DNA of 64,000 nucleotides from Mercurialis annua (GCF_937616625.2 NC_065576.1:8806501-8870500), one strand, 5' to 3'. Counted from the stretch's first letter, positions 38,082-50,591 are shown. Notes: a model not told the origin generated them from the sequence alone. Numbers and translations: made by a program.

Positions 38082-39560
38082 TGATAGGAGTAGAAATACT
38101 CCTATTGTCTAGGTACTTTCAGGTCTTTTTAATGCGTATTTAATGTCGAATTCATGTTATTAGTGGTTCTTATTGTTATGTCCAAGCATTTCAGGTATAT
38201 GCATGAAAACGGATGATTTCGGAGCTTATTAGAGCGATTATGGACTTACGAGGGAGCCGGGAAGCGTTTGGAGCGAGAAACGACGAGTTTCGGGACAAAA
38301 GTAAAAGGTGCACGTCGTGCACCCTTGTGCACGTTGAGTGCACGGCACCCCTGAAGTTCCAGGAGTTTTGCACGTCAGCAGCACGGTGAAAGGCACGACG
38401 TGCCTTTGGAAAAAGAAACCGCACGACGTGCGGTCTTTCTGTGCACGTCGTGCGGTGTGGAATTAAGAAGGGCACGACGTGCCCTTGGCTCCTGCACGTC
38501 GTGCCCCCTTCGACTGCTACCCCAGAAAATGACGTTTTGGCCCCCGATTGACGCGTAAAGACCTGGGTATTTTGGGAATTTCACAAAGCTCGAAGATTAG
38601 AAGAAACCCTAGTATAAATACACTTCTTAATCATTGTATCGGGGTTCGCGACTTTGTTTTTCGGAGATTAGAACATAGATTAGCAACCTTAGTCTTCTTT
38701 ATTCATTAGTATTTTGTTGGATTATCGATTTTATTGAGTTCTTCATTATTTCTTATTTTCGATTACTGTTAGCTTTCTTCGAACAAGGTACGATTGATAT
38801 TAATTTTATATTCAGTATTTTATTAAATCGTAGAATGAATCTTTCAATTATTGATTTTAGTTATTTCATTGTTATGTCTAGCTAAACCCTTCGTTGGGGA
38901 TTATTAATCGTAATTATGCTTGTCTAATTGAATTGAATTTATGGGTTTTTGTACTTAATGGGTTTTAATTATTGTGCTTAACGCTTAGCCTAAACTGATC
39001 ACTTAGTCTACGCCTTTTGTTTTAGTTTTAGCTCGAGAGAGTAAAATTGGAATAGAACAATATAATTAAGAACGCAGGAGTTAATTGTGCGAGAGTGAAT
39101 TAACGAGTGCGGGTTCCTTGAATTTGCTTAACAACCGTTAAATTGATTTATACATAGGTTAATCATTGCGCGAGAGTGAATAATTAATCTAGTATTAGTG
39201 AGTTTAATGTTTTTGCCTGTAATTGCTCGAGAGAGAATTTTAGGTGCTTTAGATTAGTTCGAACCTCATCAGAACAATACAATCCATAACCCAAATCAAG
39301 TAAACAGCATAACGAAGATTAATAATCCCTGCCTCTTCCATTATTATTAAAACACCGTTTGAATTACAGCTTTAGTTACTTTAAATTACAATTGTTAATT
39401 TTTGTCTTTTAATTACACAACAAACAAAATTATCTTTTCGGCTATTCGAATCGAGTTCCTTAACTGGTTGTCTTTAGAGCTTTCTCTGTGGGTACGATAT
39501 CCGGACTTCATAGTCTGTATTACAAGTTGGCATACGTACGCTTGCGTATTTTTACCAACA
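38082..39560 (+). repeat. Athila 5' LTR
   Basis: The TATA box TATAAATA at 38613-38620 places U3 before about 38640. U3 contains an array of GCACGWCGTGC palindromes (38310-38504). The end TTTACCAACA precedes the primer binding site. The minus-strand open frames inside are products of the palindromes and carry no known domain. Confidence 0.97.
38310..38504. promoter_or_regulatory. Array of GCACGWCGTGC palindromes in the Athila LTR
   Basis: Six exact copies start at 38310, 38393, 38421, 38443, 38472 and 38494, with degenerate ones near 38329. Two neighbouring pairs are spaced exactly 22 bp. The flanking bases differ between copies but usually still pair (AGG...CCT, CCG...CGG, GGG...CCC). The core holds ACGT, as bound by plant bZIP and bHLH factors. 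The array ends 109 bp before the TATA box, so it is a candidate enhancer. Repeated identically in the 3' LTR except for one base. Confidence 0.7.
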
Positions 39561-39566
39561 AGTTTT

Positions 39567-39583
39567 TGGCGCCGTTGCCGGGG
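39567..39583 (+). other. Primer binding site (tRNA-Asp)
   Basis: TGGCGCCGTTGCCGGGG, 6 bp after the LTR end, is complementary to the 3' end of plant tRNA-Asp. This is the usual primer of Athila elements. Confidence 0.92.
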
Positions 39584-39699
39584 AAAGTTTTTCTTTAACA
39601 ACTAAGTTGGGATTGCTTGGCTTGTTTTAGTCTTTATTTTTCTTGTTTTACGCGTGGGGTTTGTTGATTTTGTTGTTTCAGGTACCCTTCTCTTAGTGT

Positions 39700-42600
39700 A
39701 TGCATAATACACGACGCAAAGGACTACCGTTAGAACCGTTTCAACAAGACCTCACTACCTTTGAGCGAAGTGTCAGAAAAGCAACACACTCAACTCAAAG
39801 GAATCTCAACATGGAGAACGAAAACGATGCTCCTCCTGGATTCAACAATGCGGGTGATAATCGAGTGATCCCGCAGAATCAAAATCAGCAGAATCCGCAG
39901 AATGCTCAAGGACAGAATAATGAAGGGCCTCGAGTGAAAACACTGATGGAAATATTTCAGCCAAATGTGGGAAACAACACCCATGGCTATTTTGCACATC
40001 CTGTGCCGACTACCCATTATGAGATCAAGACGAGTGTCATTCAGCTGTTGAAGGATAACTGCCAGTTCTATGGGCTGCCTAGGGAAGATCCTAACGCACA
40101 TCTTGCAAACTTCTTGGAAGTATGTAGCACATTCAAGATGAACAACATGACTGACGACGAGGTATGGCTTCGCCTGTTCCCATTTTCTCTGAGGGATAAG
40201 GCAAAACAATGGCTTCACGCTCTACCTAGCGCAGGCATTAATACTTGGTCCGATCTGGCGAAAGCGTTCTTGCACAAGTATTTCTCCATGGCAAAGACTG
40301 CAAAGCTGACCAGGGATATTATGCTCTATCAGCAACTTGATGGGGAATCAGTTCATGAAGCGTGGGAGCGCTATAAGGAGATGCAGAGGCAAGTTCCGCA
40401 TCATAACATCACTCGGGAGAATCTGATCCAAACCTTTTACAATGGAGCAACTGAATTGGGGAGAAGCACGATTGACGCAGGCGCAGGAGGGTCTCTGATG
40501 AGAAAAACGGCGGATGAAGCATTCGATCTGTTAGATGAGATGGCAGTAAATGGCTGTTTTTGGCCATCTGAAAGGGCGAAGGCACCTGCGCAGAGAGGAG
40601 TTATGTCAGTTACTGCTGAGTCTGCAATGGAGGCTTTAAAATCGAAGACTGCAGCATTGCAAAATCAAGTGGATTTTCTTACACGGCAGGCTGCAGGAGT
40701 TAATATTAACAGTGTAGCTGCCATTCAGAGTAACTGCGAGGTATGTGGGGAGCATGGTCATATGTCGAATGAATGTTCTGTATGGGGTCAGCCTAACAAT
40801 GAACAAGTTAATTTTGTGGGAGGGCAAAGACAGGGCAATGATCCATACGCTTCAACTTACAACCCAGGATGGAGGAATCACCCGAATTTCTCATGGAAGG
40901 ACAATGGGGGTAATGCCAACAATCAGGCAGGTCCGAGCTTTCAGGGCGGACAGAGGCCACAACACAATCAGGGCAACTACCAGAATCAAGGGAACTTTCA
41001 GAATCAAGGGAATTTCCAACATCAGAATAACCGACCGCAGCATCCTCCTGGCTTCCAACAAAGAGAGCAAGGCGAGTCTCTCCACAGCAAGTTTGATAAA
41101 TTGATGGAGATGATGATGAAGAAGGATGCCGAGACGCAACAAACATTCAAAAATCATGCTGCTACAATTCATAACCTTGAGGTGCAGAATCAGCAGATGG
41201 CTAAAGCACTGCAAAGCAGAAGTCAGGGGGGTTTACCATCCACTACTGAGGAAAACCCCAGAGAGCATCTCAAGGCTATTGAGTTGAGAAGTGGGAAAGC
41301 ACTGGATGATCCATATGCAGGACGTGCTACAGTTGAGGCGGAAAAGGAACAGTGTGAGGGTGGCGAGCCTGAAAAGGTAGTTGCTAAACCACCTCCACCA
41401 CCTCCTTTTGTGCCAAAGGTGCCATTCCCACACAGAGTGAAGAAGCCGCAGGACACTTGGAAGTTTCACAAATTTCTTGAAACTTTCAAGAAGCTACAGA
41501 TTAACATCAGTCTGGCAGACGCATTGAGAGAGATGCCGCACTATGCAAAGTTTCTCAAGGAGATCATCACCAACAAGCGGAGTTGGGATGCAGAGGGACC
41601 AGTACCGATGACAGAAAACTGCAGCTCAATCATATTGAGCAGTCTACCGACCAAGCTTAAGGATCCAGGAAGTTTCACTATCCCTTGTACTATCGGTAAC
41701 ATGCAGTCTGTTAATTGCCTTTGCGATTTAGGTGCTAGTATTAATTTGATGCCCTTATCCCTTTTTCGTAGTATGTTTGGTGATCAACAGGTACAGGCTA
41801 CGCCGATGATGTTGCAGCTAGCGGATCACTCTCTGAAAAAGCCACATGGGATTGTGGAGGATGTCCTAGTGAAGGTCAACAAATTCATATTCCCTGTGGA
41901 TTTTGTTGTCCTTGACTACGCAGCGGACAAGGAGTGCCCGATGATATTGGGGCGACCATTCATGAACACTGGCAGAGCTCTTATCGATGTTCATGATGGA
42001 AAGCTGACTCTGAGAATTGGGGATGAGAGAGTTGAGTTCGACATGAGAAAGATCACACGCCATCCCAATTCTGGAGGTGAATGCATGCGGGTAGACATGG
42101 TGGATGAGTTAGTGGAAGAACAACTGGCAGAAACCAATGCCATCCTGCAGTCTATGCCGAATGAAAGGGAGGAGTACTTAGAGGAACCAGTCCTCGAACC
42201 ACTGTTGAAAAGCAAGCACATCACTCCTCCCTCCTCTGAGAAGCCACCAAAAGTGGAGCTCAAGACTTTGCCTGCACACTTACGATATGCCTTCTTGGGA
42301 GCGGATGGCACTTTGCCCATTATCGTCAGCAACAAGCTCACCAAGAAGCAAGAGCAGAGAGTCATTGAGGTAGTCAAGGGACGTATCTTGGCTATTGGGT
42401 GGCAGATTTCAGATATCAGGGGGATCAGCCCTTCAGTAGTGATGCATCAGATTCATTTGGAGGATGAGTCTAAGGCATCTGCGCAGAGACAGAGACGGCT
42501 GAACCCTAACATGAAAGAGGTGGTTCACAAGGAGATTGTGAAGCTACTTGATGCGGGCATCATCTATCCCATTTCTGATAGTTCATGGGTGAGCCCAATT

Positions 42601-45150
42601 CAGTGTGTGCCGAAGAAAGGCGGGATGACAGTTGTAGAGAATGAGAAAGGGGAACAGATTTCTACTCGCACGGTTACTGGGTGGCGAGTGTGCATTGACT
42701 ACAGGAAGCTGAATGCCGAAACTAGGAAGGATCACTTCCCGCTTCCTTTTATTGATCAGATGCTAGAGCGAGTGGCAGGACATGCATTTTACTGTTTTTT
42801 GGATGGTTACTCTGGGTACAATCAGATCATTATCTTCCCAGAGGACCAAGAGAAGACTACCTTTACTTGTCCATATGGCACTTTCGCCTACCGCCGCATG
42901 CCGTTCGGTCTTTGCAATGCGCCTGCTACGTTTCAGAGGTGCATGACTTCGATCTTTAATGATATGATCGAAGACATCATGGAAGTATTCATGGACGATT
43001 TTTCAGTCTTTGGAGACTCCTTCGAGTGTTGTCTTCGTAATTTAGACCGGGTCCTGCAGAGATGCGAGGAGACAAATCTAGTGCTGAACTGGGAAAAATG
43101 CCACTTCATGGTTGAGGAGGGCATTGTTTTGGGGCACAAGATATCCAGAGAGGGTATCGAGGTTGACAGGGCAAAGACAGAGGTGATTGAGAAGCTTCCA
43201 CCTCCAATCACAGTGAAGGGAGTCCGTGCCTTCCTCGGGCACGCAGGTTTTTATCGCAGGTTCATCAAGGATTTTTCTTCCATAGCGCGTCCTTTGACTA
43301 CCTTACTTGTCAAGGACGCGCCCTTTTTGTTTACTGATGCCTGTTTAGCTTCTTTTCTCAGGTTAAAGGAAGCACTGGTCACTGCCCCAGTCATCTCTAG
43401 TCCGGATTGGGATCTGCCCTTTGAGATCATGTGCGATGCGAGCGATCAGGCGCTGGGAAGCATTCTGGGGCAGAGGAAGGACAAGAAGCTGCATGTCATC
43501 TATTATGCGAGTCGCACTTTAACAGGAGCTCAGCTGAACTACACTACCACGGAGAAGGAAATGCTAGCGGTAGTGTTTTCACTGGATAAATTTAGGCAGT
43601 ATCTACTTGGCTCAAAGGTTATCATTTATACTGATCATGCTGCGCTGCGATACCTTTTTGCCAAGCAAGATGCAAAGCCTAGGTTGATTCGGTGGGTCTT
43701 GCTCCTGCAAGAGTTTGATCTGGAGATCAGAGACAAGAAGGGCACGGAGAATGTGGTAGCAGACCACTTGTCGCGGTTAGAGGTTCCCGAGCCAGTGATA
43801 GAAGGCGAAGTCATCAACGAAAGGTTTCCTGATGAGGCTCTCATGCTCATTAAGGAGACGATGAATCCATGGTATGCAGACTTCGCCAACTATCTATCAG
43901 CTGACATTATGCCTCCTGACATGAGCAGTCACCAGCGTAAGAAGTTCCTCTCTGATGTTAAGCGCTATCTGTGGGATGAGCCATATCTATTTCGAGTGTG
44001 TGCAGATGAGATGATCCGGAGATGTGTTGCAGAGGAAGAAATGTTGGCCATTATGACTCAGTGCCATTCTTCAGATTATGGGGGTCACTATGCTTCGGGT
44101 AGGACAGCAGCACGAGTCCTAGAGAGTGGGTTCTACTGGCCTACACTGCACAGGGATGTGAGAGATTTTGTGCAGCACTGCGACAGATGCCAGCGCACTG
44201 GCAATATCTCAAGGCGTGATGAGATGCCTCTTTCCTCTATTCAGGAGGTTGAGATTTTTGATGTCTGGGGTATAGACTTCATGGGACCATTCCCTGTGTC
44301 GTGTGGGAATTTATACATCTTGGTGTGCGTCGACTATGTGTCGAAATGGGTGGAAGCAGCTGCTCTGCCCACTAATGATGGAAAAGTAGTCCTGAAGTTC
44401 CTGAAGAAGTTGATCAATAGATTTGGTGTGCCACGGGCGATCATCAGTGATGGAGGGTCACACTTTTGTAATCAGCAATTTTCCGCCCTGATGAGGAAAT
44501 ACCATGTTTATCACAGAGTGGCGACTCCATACCACCCTCAGACTAGTGGACAGGTTGAAGTGTCCAATAGAGAGTTGAAGCGCATTCTTGAAAAGACAGT
44601 GAATAGCTCGCGCAAAGACTGGTCTCAGAAATTGGATGATGCGTTGTGGGCATATCGGACGGCATTCAAAACGCCAACTGGTATGTCACCTTACAGACTG
44701 GTCTATGGGAAAGCTTGTCACTTACCTTTGGAGCTAGAGCATCGCGCATATTGGGCCATCAAAGAGTTAAATTTTGACCCTCGACTCTCGAAGCAGAAGC
44801 GCCTCCTGCAACTGAATGAACTTGATGAGTTTCGCTTGTCGGCATATGAGAATGCCAAGTTGTACAAGGAAAAGACCAAGAAATGGCACGATGCTCATAT
44901 CGTGCCTAAGCAGTTTACAGAAGGCAGTCATGTGCTACTGTACAACTCTCGCTTGCGTCTATTCCCTGGCAAGCTTAAGTCGAGATGGAGCGGACCTTTC
45001 AAGGTGCGCCATGTAGCTGAGCATGGAGCAATTGAGCTCGAAAATGCAAGTGGAGAGACTTTCAAAGTAAATGGACAGCGGTGCAAGCCGTACTTAGGTC
45101 CGTTGACGGATGAAGGACGAGAGTGCTACACTCTCGACGCTCCAAACTGA
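39700..45150 (+). CDS. Athila Gag-Pol polyprotein
   Basis: 1,816 residues from MHNTRRKG, in one open frame. Gag lies at about 100-280 with a CCHC knuckle ([14 protein letters not shown]) near residue 346. Aspartic protease near 670-690 ([15 protein letters not shown]). Reverse transcriptase about 920-1110, with YRKLN and FMDDF near 1097. RNase H from about 1235 ([13 protein letters not shown]). Integrase has the zinc site (H-H-C-C, QHCDRC) near 1455-1500, then catalytic D in GIDFMGPFP (about 1523), D in ISDGGSHF (about 1584) and E in [11 protein letters not shown] (about 1620). The phrase [20 protein letters not shown] is typical of Athila. All catalytic residues are present, so it could be functional. 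The ATG at 39700 lies 117 bp after the primer site, with no better upstream start. Confidence 0.97.
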   Translation: MHNTRRKGLPLEPFQQDLTTFERSVRKATHSTQRNLNMENENDAPPGFNNAGDNRVIPQNQNQQNPQNAQGQNNEGPRVKTLMEIFQPNVGNNTHGYFAHPVPTTHYEIKTSVIQLLKDNCQFYGLPREDPNAHLANFLEVCSTFKMNNMTDDEVWLRLFPFSLRDKAKQWLHALPSAGINTWSDLAKAFLHKYFSMAKTAKLTRDIMLYQQLDGESVHEAWERYKEMQRQVPHHNITRENLIQTFYNGATELGRSTIDAGAGGSLMRKTADEAFDLLDEMAVNGCFWPSERAKAPAQRGVMSVTAESAMEALKSKTAALQNQVDFLTRQAAGVNINSVAAIQSNCEVCGEHGHMSNECSVWGQPNNEQVNFVGGQRQGNDPYASTYNPGWRNHPNFSWKDNGGNANNQAGPSFQGGQRPQHNQGNYQNQGNFQNQGNFQHQNNRPQHPPGFQQREQGESLHSKFDKLMEMMMKKDAETQQTFKNHAATIHNLEVQNQQMAKALQSRSQGGLPSTTEENPREHLKAIELRSGKALDDPYAGRATVEAEKEQCEGGEPEKVVAKPPPPPPFVPKVPFPHRVKKPQDTWKFHKFLETFKKLQINISLADALREMPHYAKFLKEIITNKRSWDAEGPVPMTENCSSIILSSLPTKLKDPGSFTIPCTIGNMQSVNCLCDLGASINLMPLSLFRSMFGDQQVQATPMMLQLADHSLKKPHGIVEDVLVKVNKFIFPVDFVVLDYAADKECPMILGRPFMNTGRALIDVHDGKLTLRIGDERVEFDMRKITRHPNSGGECMRVDMVDELVEEQLAETNAILQSMPNEREEYLEEPVLEPLLKSKHITPPSSEKPPKVELKTLPAHLRYAFLGADGTLPIIVSNKLTKKQEQRVIEVVKGRILAIGWQISDIRGISPSVVMHQIHLEDESKASAQRQRRLNPNMKEVVHKEIVKLLDAGIIYPISDSSWVSPIQCVPKKGGMTVVENEKGEQISTRTVTGWRVCIDYRKLNAETRKDHFPLPFIDQMLERVAGHAFYCFLDGYSGYNQIIIFPEDQEKTTFTCPYGTFAYRRMPFGLCNAPATFQRCMTSIFNDMIEDIMEVFMDDFSVFGDSFECCLRNLDRVLQRCEETNLVLNWEKCHFMVEEGIVLGHKISREGIEVDRAKTEVIEKLPPPITVKGVRAFLGHAGFYRRFIKDFSSIARPLTTLLVKDAPFLFTDACLASFLRLKEALVTAPVISSPDWDLPFEIMCDASDQALGSILGQRKDKKLHVIYYASRTLTGAQLNYTTTEKEMLAVVFSLDKFRQYLLGSKVIIYTDHAALRYLFAKQDAKPRLIRWVLLLQEFDLEIRDKKGTENVVADHLSRLEVPEPVIEGEVINERFPDEALMLIKETMNPWYADFANYLSADIMPPDMSSHQRKKFLSDVKRYLWDEPYLFRVCADEMIRRCVAEEEMLAIMTQCHSSDYGGHYASGRTAARVLESGFYWPTLHRDVRDFVQHCDRCQRTGNISRRDEMPLSSIQEVEIFDVWGIDFMGPFPVSCGNLYILVCVDYVSKWVEAAALPTNDGKVVLKFLKKLINRFGVPRAIISDGGSHFCNQQFSALMRKYHVYHRVATPYHPQTSGQVEVSNRELKRILEKTVNSSRKDWSQKLDDALWAYRTAFKTPTGMSPYRLVYGKACHLPLELEHRAYWAIKELNFDPRLSKQKRLLQLNELDEFRLSAYENAKLYKEKTKKWHDAHIVPKQFTEGSHVLLYNSRLRLFPGKLKSRWSGPFKVRHVAEHGAIELENASGETFKVNGQRCKPYLGPLTDEGRECYTLDAPN

Positions 45151-45264
45151 GTCAGGTACTACACGGTCAACGCTAGCGACCTAAAACAAGTGTTATTTGG
45201 ATAACAAGTCCGAATAATTTATGTTTTATTGCATTTGGGATTTATTTTGTGCATTAGTTAGATT

Positions 45265-45295
45265 TAATTTTTTTTTTTTTTTTTTTTTTTTAATT
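45265..45295. repeat. T-run after Gag-Pol
   Basis: A homopolymer T tract of about 25 bases between Gag-Pol and the third ORF. No function is evident. Confidence 0.8.
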
Positions 45296-45433
45296 TCAAT
45301 TGTGTTTATTTTGAGTTGTCTATTTCATGTTTTCGTGTTTAATTTTTGTTAGTTCAGATTGATCCGGGTATTTTTGTGTTAATCTGCAGGTCCAGGAGCA
45401 AAAAGAAAATTGCCCAGGGGAAATTTTGACGCC

Positions 45434-45503
45434 GCACGACGTGCGGCAGGACAGCGCACGACGTGCGTCCGCACGACGTGCAGGAAGCCAGCGCACGTCG
45501 TGC
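45434..45503. promoter_or_regulatory. Second GCACGWCGTGC palindrome array, before Athila ORF3
   Basis: Exact copies start at 45434, 45456, 45471 and 45493. The intervals 45434-45456 and 45471-45493 are each 22 bp, as in the LTR array. It lies between Gag-Pol and ORF3, about 240 bp before the ORF3 start. It may drive a separate ORF3 transcript, but no clear TATA box follows (CTTTAAAGC near 45523 is the nearest AT-rich box). Confidence 0.6.
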
Positions 45504-45744
45504 GCCGATCGGTGTGGCAGGCCTTTAAAGCACGATTTTGCACCATCTGTTCCAAAATCTAAAAAATCAAAACAAAACCCTTTTCTCCCAACCCAATTCC
45601 GAAAATTCCCCAACATACACCCTACCCAAATTCACTCTTTTCACCTCAAACTCTTCAAAAATCCAACATTCCCTATACCTAAACTATCTTCAAAACAGAT
45701 TTGCACTCCAAATCTTCAAGGGTTCATACTAAATTGCACTAATC

Positions 45745-47097
45745 ATGACATTTAGGTCCAAAAATCCGAATTTTGGGGAACACGATACCGAGGATGAGGA
45801 TTCGAGCATTGTGAGAACTCAGAGTTCTCCTGAACCATCAGTGGCACCACTCCGCAGGGGACGCTCACGGACAACGGCTGCAGATAGGATTCCTCCACCG
45901 GTTAGAGCACCCTCGAGTAGCAGACAGCGGCCAAACTTGGCTGCGAGGTATGAATGTCCCTTTCCTATTTATTCACTGGAGGAAGGTGACAGATATGAGG
46001 TGATCCGTAAGCGGAGAGTGATAGGCTGTAAAAATATAGATGGTCCTACTCTTGCTAAGTTGAATTTGCAGGAGGCTTTTGACAGTCATTTGAGGCGTTG
46101 GGGTTTACAGTGGTTTGGTGCGACTTCACATCACACTTACACAGAGCTGACCAGAGAGTTCTTCACCACGTTGAAGCGGAAGGAAAATGTGGAATCTGAG
46201 TATAGTTTCCGTCTGCGAGGGGTCCGACACTCGTTTGATATGAGGTGGTTGAGAACCAATTGTGAGATGCGCAGTGGTGGTATACGCATTATTCCACCAG
46301 AGTATCAGAGGGATCAGATGTGGCGAGAGCTGTCTGGCGAGCCTGTTTTTCAGAAGGATTCCAAGGCAAATTTGATCAAGGATGTGTCTGTACTGCTAGC
46401 TTTCAAGTGGTACAAGTACAATATTTGCGGAATTGATGAGGCCAACAAGGTTGGCCATAATGATTTGATTGTGATTTATGCATTGCTGCATCCTGATGAT
46501 GATACCTTGAAGATCAACATGGCTTACCGCATTTTGGAGATGATTCTGAAGATGCAGCAGCAGCGGGCTGCGAGTCCACTGGGTATGGGGTTGATTGTGA
46601 GTGCTCTTGCTGAGTGTTTTCAGGCATATTCTACAGAGGAGGAGTGGGAAGCACTACAGCAGCCCAAACTGAAATACATTGACATGGACTACTTGAAGAA
46701 GTGTAATGTGGTGGATGCCAACAATGAAATTATTCCCTTTTATAAGAGGACAGGATGGGTGAAGAAGTATGGACCAGTTGAACAGCCAGAAGCGGAAGCT
46801 GATCAGGATGAGAGTGCAGAGGGACAGCAGACAGAGCATGTTCAAGAGAATGCACAGGGTACTGAGGCTACTGAGGATCCTCCGGTTTTTGAGGAGCCGT
46901 TACAGCCACCTTCTGAGACTGATTGGAGACAGCGCATAGAGGACAGACAGCGCCGCATGGAGGCTAGACAAAGGCGGATGATTAGAGAGCAGCGGGACCA
47001 TCATCGCATGCAGAGAGCCCACATGCGGGCTACACACCCGCAGGGTGACTATCCTTCACCTGTCTATTCGCCATCACCAGAGCCGGAGGACTACTAG
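45745..47097 (+). CDS. Athila third-ORF protein
   Basis: 450 residues at the position where Athila elements carry an extra ORF after pol. The N-terminal 70 residues are Ser/Pro/Arg-rich. A folded part (about 75-350) has FPIYSLEEGDRYEVI, LRRWGLQWFG and YTELTREFFTTL. This resembles the plant retrotransposon ORF-1 / putative transposon protein families known from Athila (from memory). The C-terminal part is acidic and Gln-rich, then Arg-rich and likely helical (RQRRMEARQRRMIREQR). I see no signal peptide or membrane segment, so an envelope role is not supported. The frame is intact. Its role is unknown. Confidence 0.85.
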   Translation: MTFRSKNPNFGEHDTEDEDSSIVRTQSSPEPSVAPLRRGRSRTTAADRIPPPVRAPSSSRQRPNLAARYECPFPIYSLEEGDRYEVIRKRRVIGCKNIDGPTLAKLNLQEAFDSHLRRWGLQWFGATSHHTYTELTREFFTTLKRKENVESEYSFRLRGVRHSFDMRWLRTNCEMRSGGIRIIPPEYQRDQMWRELSGEPVFQKDSKANLIKDVSVLLAFKWYKYNICGIDEANKVGHNDLIVIYALLHPDDDTLKINMAYRILEMILKMQQQRAASPLGMGLIVSALAECFQAYSTEEEWEALQQPKLKYIDMDYLKKCNVVDANNEIIPFYKRTGWVKKYGPVEQPEAEADQDESAEGQQTEHVQENAQGTEATEDPPVFEEPLQPPSETDWRQRIEDRQRRMEARQRRMIREQRDHHRMQRAHMRATHPQGDYPSPVYSPSPEPEDY

Positions 47098-48857
47098 AGT
47101 GTTCTGTTTTCTTTTCCCTTTTTATTTTTTTTGTTTATGTTTTTATCGTACTTTTCTGTTTTATGTGTGTTTTGTTCAGTTTAGATGCATTGGGGACAAT
47201 GCATCAGTCAGTGTGAGGGTAGGGAGAAAACTTATTTTTCTCTTTTATCTTTGTCTGTAGGATGTTTTAGGAATGTTTTAGGAGTCTGTTTGTTTACTTG
47301 TTGTGGTGAACCCGTGGGGTGTTTTATGCTAGGACATATTGGATGCGTTACTACTTTTACTTACCGTGTTGTTGTGTCATTGTATCGCTTATGCCATGAT
47401 TGATGCTTTGTCAGAAATGCTAGAATTTTAGTGTTTTCGTTCCCCCTATTTAATGAGTTGGTTAATTATTGTCTTTGTGTGTGAACAACATTGTGAGAAT
47501 GACAGTTAAATAACATTTGCTTAGTTAGCCAGCATGAATTAATAAGACTGAGGTGAAAAGTTGCACTCTGAAAAACATGTTCTTTCTTCTGAATATTGTG
47601 AATTCTGGCATGGAAATCTTGACAGGAACATTAATGTAAATTCTGAAATTTTGAGCAATTAAACATGTTTGTATGATAAATCACCTTGTGTTTACCCAAC
47701 TTTGTGAGATTTTTGAGCCTTATCGAGCATACTTTTTATGTCTCATTTTATTGTGGTGTGAGTCGATACATGCTAATTTTCTAGAACTTGCCTGGCGTCC
47801 ACAGTAAAATTGCATTGTAGGTTGAATAATTTGAAAGTGATAAATGGCGATTAGGATAACCCATTCTTTAGACCACTTTAAATAGCCTACCCATTCCCTT
47901 AGTTTAACCCATTTGAGCCTTAGCCGTATTTTTGTTATTTTACACACATGTGACACACTTTACCCTTTCTTATCTTCCTCTTTTCCACCTTATTTTGACT
48001 TGACAAATTGATGGATGTACAGGAGACTAGTGTGAGGATGTCTAACATCCTCAGCTCACGATATTAGATTGATTATCTCTTGTTTGTTATGATTAATGTT
48101 GCCTTTTGAAATTCAGGAAAAGAGAGAAAAATAAAAGAAAGCTTGAAAAGCAAAAGAAAAAGAAATAAAAATAGAGAAGCTGAGCGTAAAAAAGATGTAA
48201 ATCTGAAAACAAGAGCTCAAGGCATGAAAAGTAAAGTAAAAGAGATTGAAATAGAGAAAGAGCTGAAAGTGTTTATTTGTTTAGTTTCTAGTTCATGTTT
48301 GTTGGTTTGTCGAGTCAATTTTCACCATGTTATTTACCTTTTTCACACCCTAACCTAGACCCCATTACAACCCGAAAAAGTCCATTTGGATTCAGATTGC
48401 TTGACTTAACTTAGTAGTGGAATTGTGGACTATAGGCAAGCTTATGGCTAGATTGCATGTATTGATGTGAGAGCTTAATTGTTATACCTTATACACTTGT
48501 GTGCGAGAGACGACCTTGTGAGGAGTTACTTGGTGATTTCATTATACAGACCTGTGATTTTGCTCATTTGCTCAAATTTCGTTGTTGGTTTTGAATTGAT
48601 TGAATTGCCTTTAGGATCAATGTGATTTTGAAATCATGTTTAATAAGTGTATCTGTGTAGTCTCGGTGTTATTGCTTCATGATTTGGCACTAGGATTTGT
48701 TATTTGATGTTATTCTCTCGGTTGTTGTTCAGTTCAAAGGTCCTTTTTGATTGATTCATTATTTAGGGGGTTGTGAAAGTGCTTTAATTTTGGGATTTTG
48801 ACAAAGTTGATGATTGGTAATGTGGTTTTGTTCTTTATTTGATTGAGGACAATCAAA
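47098..48857 (+). other. Non-coding 3' region of the Athila element
   Basis: 1.8 kb without a supported gene. It contains GCATTGGGGACAATGCATC and GTGAGGGTAGGGAGAAAA just after ORF3, resembling an internal polypurine signal. An A/G-rich block lies at about 48118-48265. Long untranslated stretches after ORF3 are usual in Athila. Confidence 0.6.
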
Positions 48858-48876
48858 AGGTAAGTGTGAGGATGTT
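48858..48876 (+). other. Probable polypurine tract before the 3' LTR
   Basis: GGTAAGTGTGAGGATGTT directly precedes the 3' LTR. It is the Athila-type polypurine region, less pure than in most retroelements. Confidence 0.55.
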
Positions 48877-50355
48877 TGATAGGAGTAGAAATACTCCTAT
48901 TGTCTAGGTACTTTCAGGTCTTTTTAATGCGTATTTAATGTCGAATTCATGTTATTAGTGGTTCTTATTGTTATGTCCAAGCATTTCAGGTATATGCATG
49001 AAAACGGATGATTTCGGAGCTTATTAGAGCGATTATGGACTTACGAGGGAGCCGGGAAGCGTTTGGAGCGAGAAACGACGAGTTTCGGGACAAAAGTAAA
49101 AGGTGCACGTCGTGCACCCTTGTGCACGTTGAGTGCACGGCACCCCTGAAGTTCCAGGAGTTTTGCACGTCAGCAGCACGGTGAAAGGCACGACGTGCCT
49201 TTGGAAAAAGAAACCGCACGACGTGCGGTCTTTCTGTGCACGTCGTGCGGTGTGGAATTAAGAAGGGCACGACGTGCCCTTGGCTCCTGCACGTCGGGCC
49301 CCCTTCGACTGCTACCCCAGAAAATGACGTTTTGGCCCCCGATTGACGCGTAAAGACCTGGGTATTTTGGGAATTTCACAAAGCTCGAAGATTAGAAGAA
49401 ACCCTAGTATAAATACACTTCTTAATCATTGTATCGGGGTTCGCGACTTTGTTTTTCGGAGATTAGAACATAGATTAGCAACCTTAGTCTTCTTTATTCA
49501 TTAGTATTTTGTTGGATTATCGATTTTATTGAGTTCTTCATTATTTCTTATTTTCGATTACTGTTAGCTTTCTTCGAACAAGGTACGATTGATATTAATT
49601 TTATATTCAGTATTTTATTAAATCGTAGAATGAATCTTTCAATTATTGATTTTAGTTATTTCATTGTTATGTCTAGCTAAACCCTTCGTTGGGGATTATT
49701 AATCGTAATTATGCTTGTCTAATTGAATTGAATTTATGGGTTGTTGTTCTTAATGGGTTTTAATTATTGTGCTTAACGCTTAGCCTAAACTGATCACTTA
49801 GTCTACGCCTTTTGTTTTAGTTTTAGCTCGAGAGAGTAAAATTGGAATAGAACAATATAATTAAGAACGCAGGAGTTAATTGTGCGAGAGTGAATTAACG
49901 AGTGCGGGTTCCTTGAATTTGCTTAACAACCGTTAAATTGATTTATACATAGGTTAATCATTGCGCGAGAGTGAATAATTAATCTAGTATTAGTGAGTTT
50001 AATGTTTTTGCCTGTAATTGCTCGAGAGAGAATTTTAGGTGCTTTAGATTAGTTCGAACCTCATCAGAACAATACAATCCATAACCCAAATCAAGTAAAC
50101 AGCATAACGAAGATTAATAATCCCTGCCTCTTCCATTATTATTAAAACACCGTTTGAATTACAGCTTTAGTTACTTTAAATTACAATTGTTAATTTTTGT
50201 CTTTTAATTACACAACAAACAAAATTATCTTTTCGGCTATTCGAATCGAGTTCCTTAACTGGTTGTCTTTAGAGCTTTCTCTGTGGGTACGATATCCGGA
50301 CTTCATAGTCTGTATTACAAGTTGGCATACGTACGCTTGCGTATTTTTACCAACA
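48877..50355 (+). repeat. Athila 3' LTR
   Basis: Same length as the 5' LTR. Differences I noticed are one T-to-G change in the last palindrome (GCACGTCGGGC near 49289) and two changes in GGGTTGTTGTTCTT near 49740. The GCATA duplication follows at 50356-50360. Confidence 0.97.
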
Positions 50356-50591
50356 GCATACATGTAAGTTTAATCTTTAATGTCAACTCTGCTTCTCCCA
50401 TTACTTTCAATAGTGTCACAAACAAGCTCATTCATGTAAGATTGTGTAAGAGTAAAGTGTAGCATCTAGCTTTAAGAACTTCAGAGCATACTTTCATGGA
50501 ACTCTTTTTTTCTCTATTGTCTTTATTCATGGTGCAATTATTTTTCATAAAACAAAAACAAGATAAATTAGTCTCTTTTTGTTTTCTGCAG

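Larger units (their letters stand above)
38082..50355 (+). mobile_element. Athila-lineage Gypsy LTR retrotransposon, apparently intact
   Basis: LTRs of 1,479 bp each (38082-39560 and 48877-50355) begin TGATAGGAG and end CCAACA. GCATA (38077-38081 and 50356-50360) is the target duplication. A tRNA-Asp primer site follows the 5' LTR, and one uninterrupted Gag-Pol frame and a third ORF follow. I noticed only three base differences between the LTRs, so the insertion is recent. It sits inside the CACTA element in the same orientation. The long stretch after ORF3 is typical of Athila. Confidence 0.97.

Noticed and set aside
38191..38584. Minus-strand open frames in the Athila LTR (also at 48986-49379)
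   Set aside because: They come from the palindrome array and adjacent U3 and occur in both LTRs. No known domain and no independent evidence of coding.
40808..41469. Several minus-strand open frames under Gag-Pol
   Set aside because: They are antisense shadows of a well-supported polyprotein frame.
45745..47097. Envelope protein reading for Athila ORF3
   Set aside because: No signal peptide or membrane segment is visible, so an envelope function is not supported despite the position.
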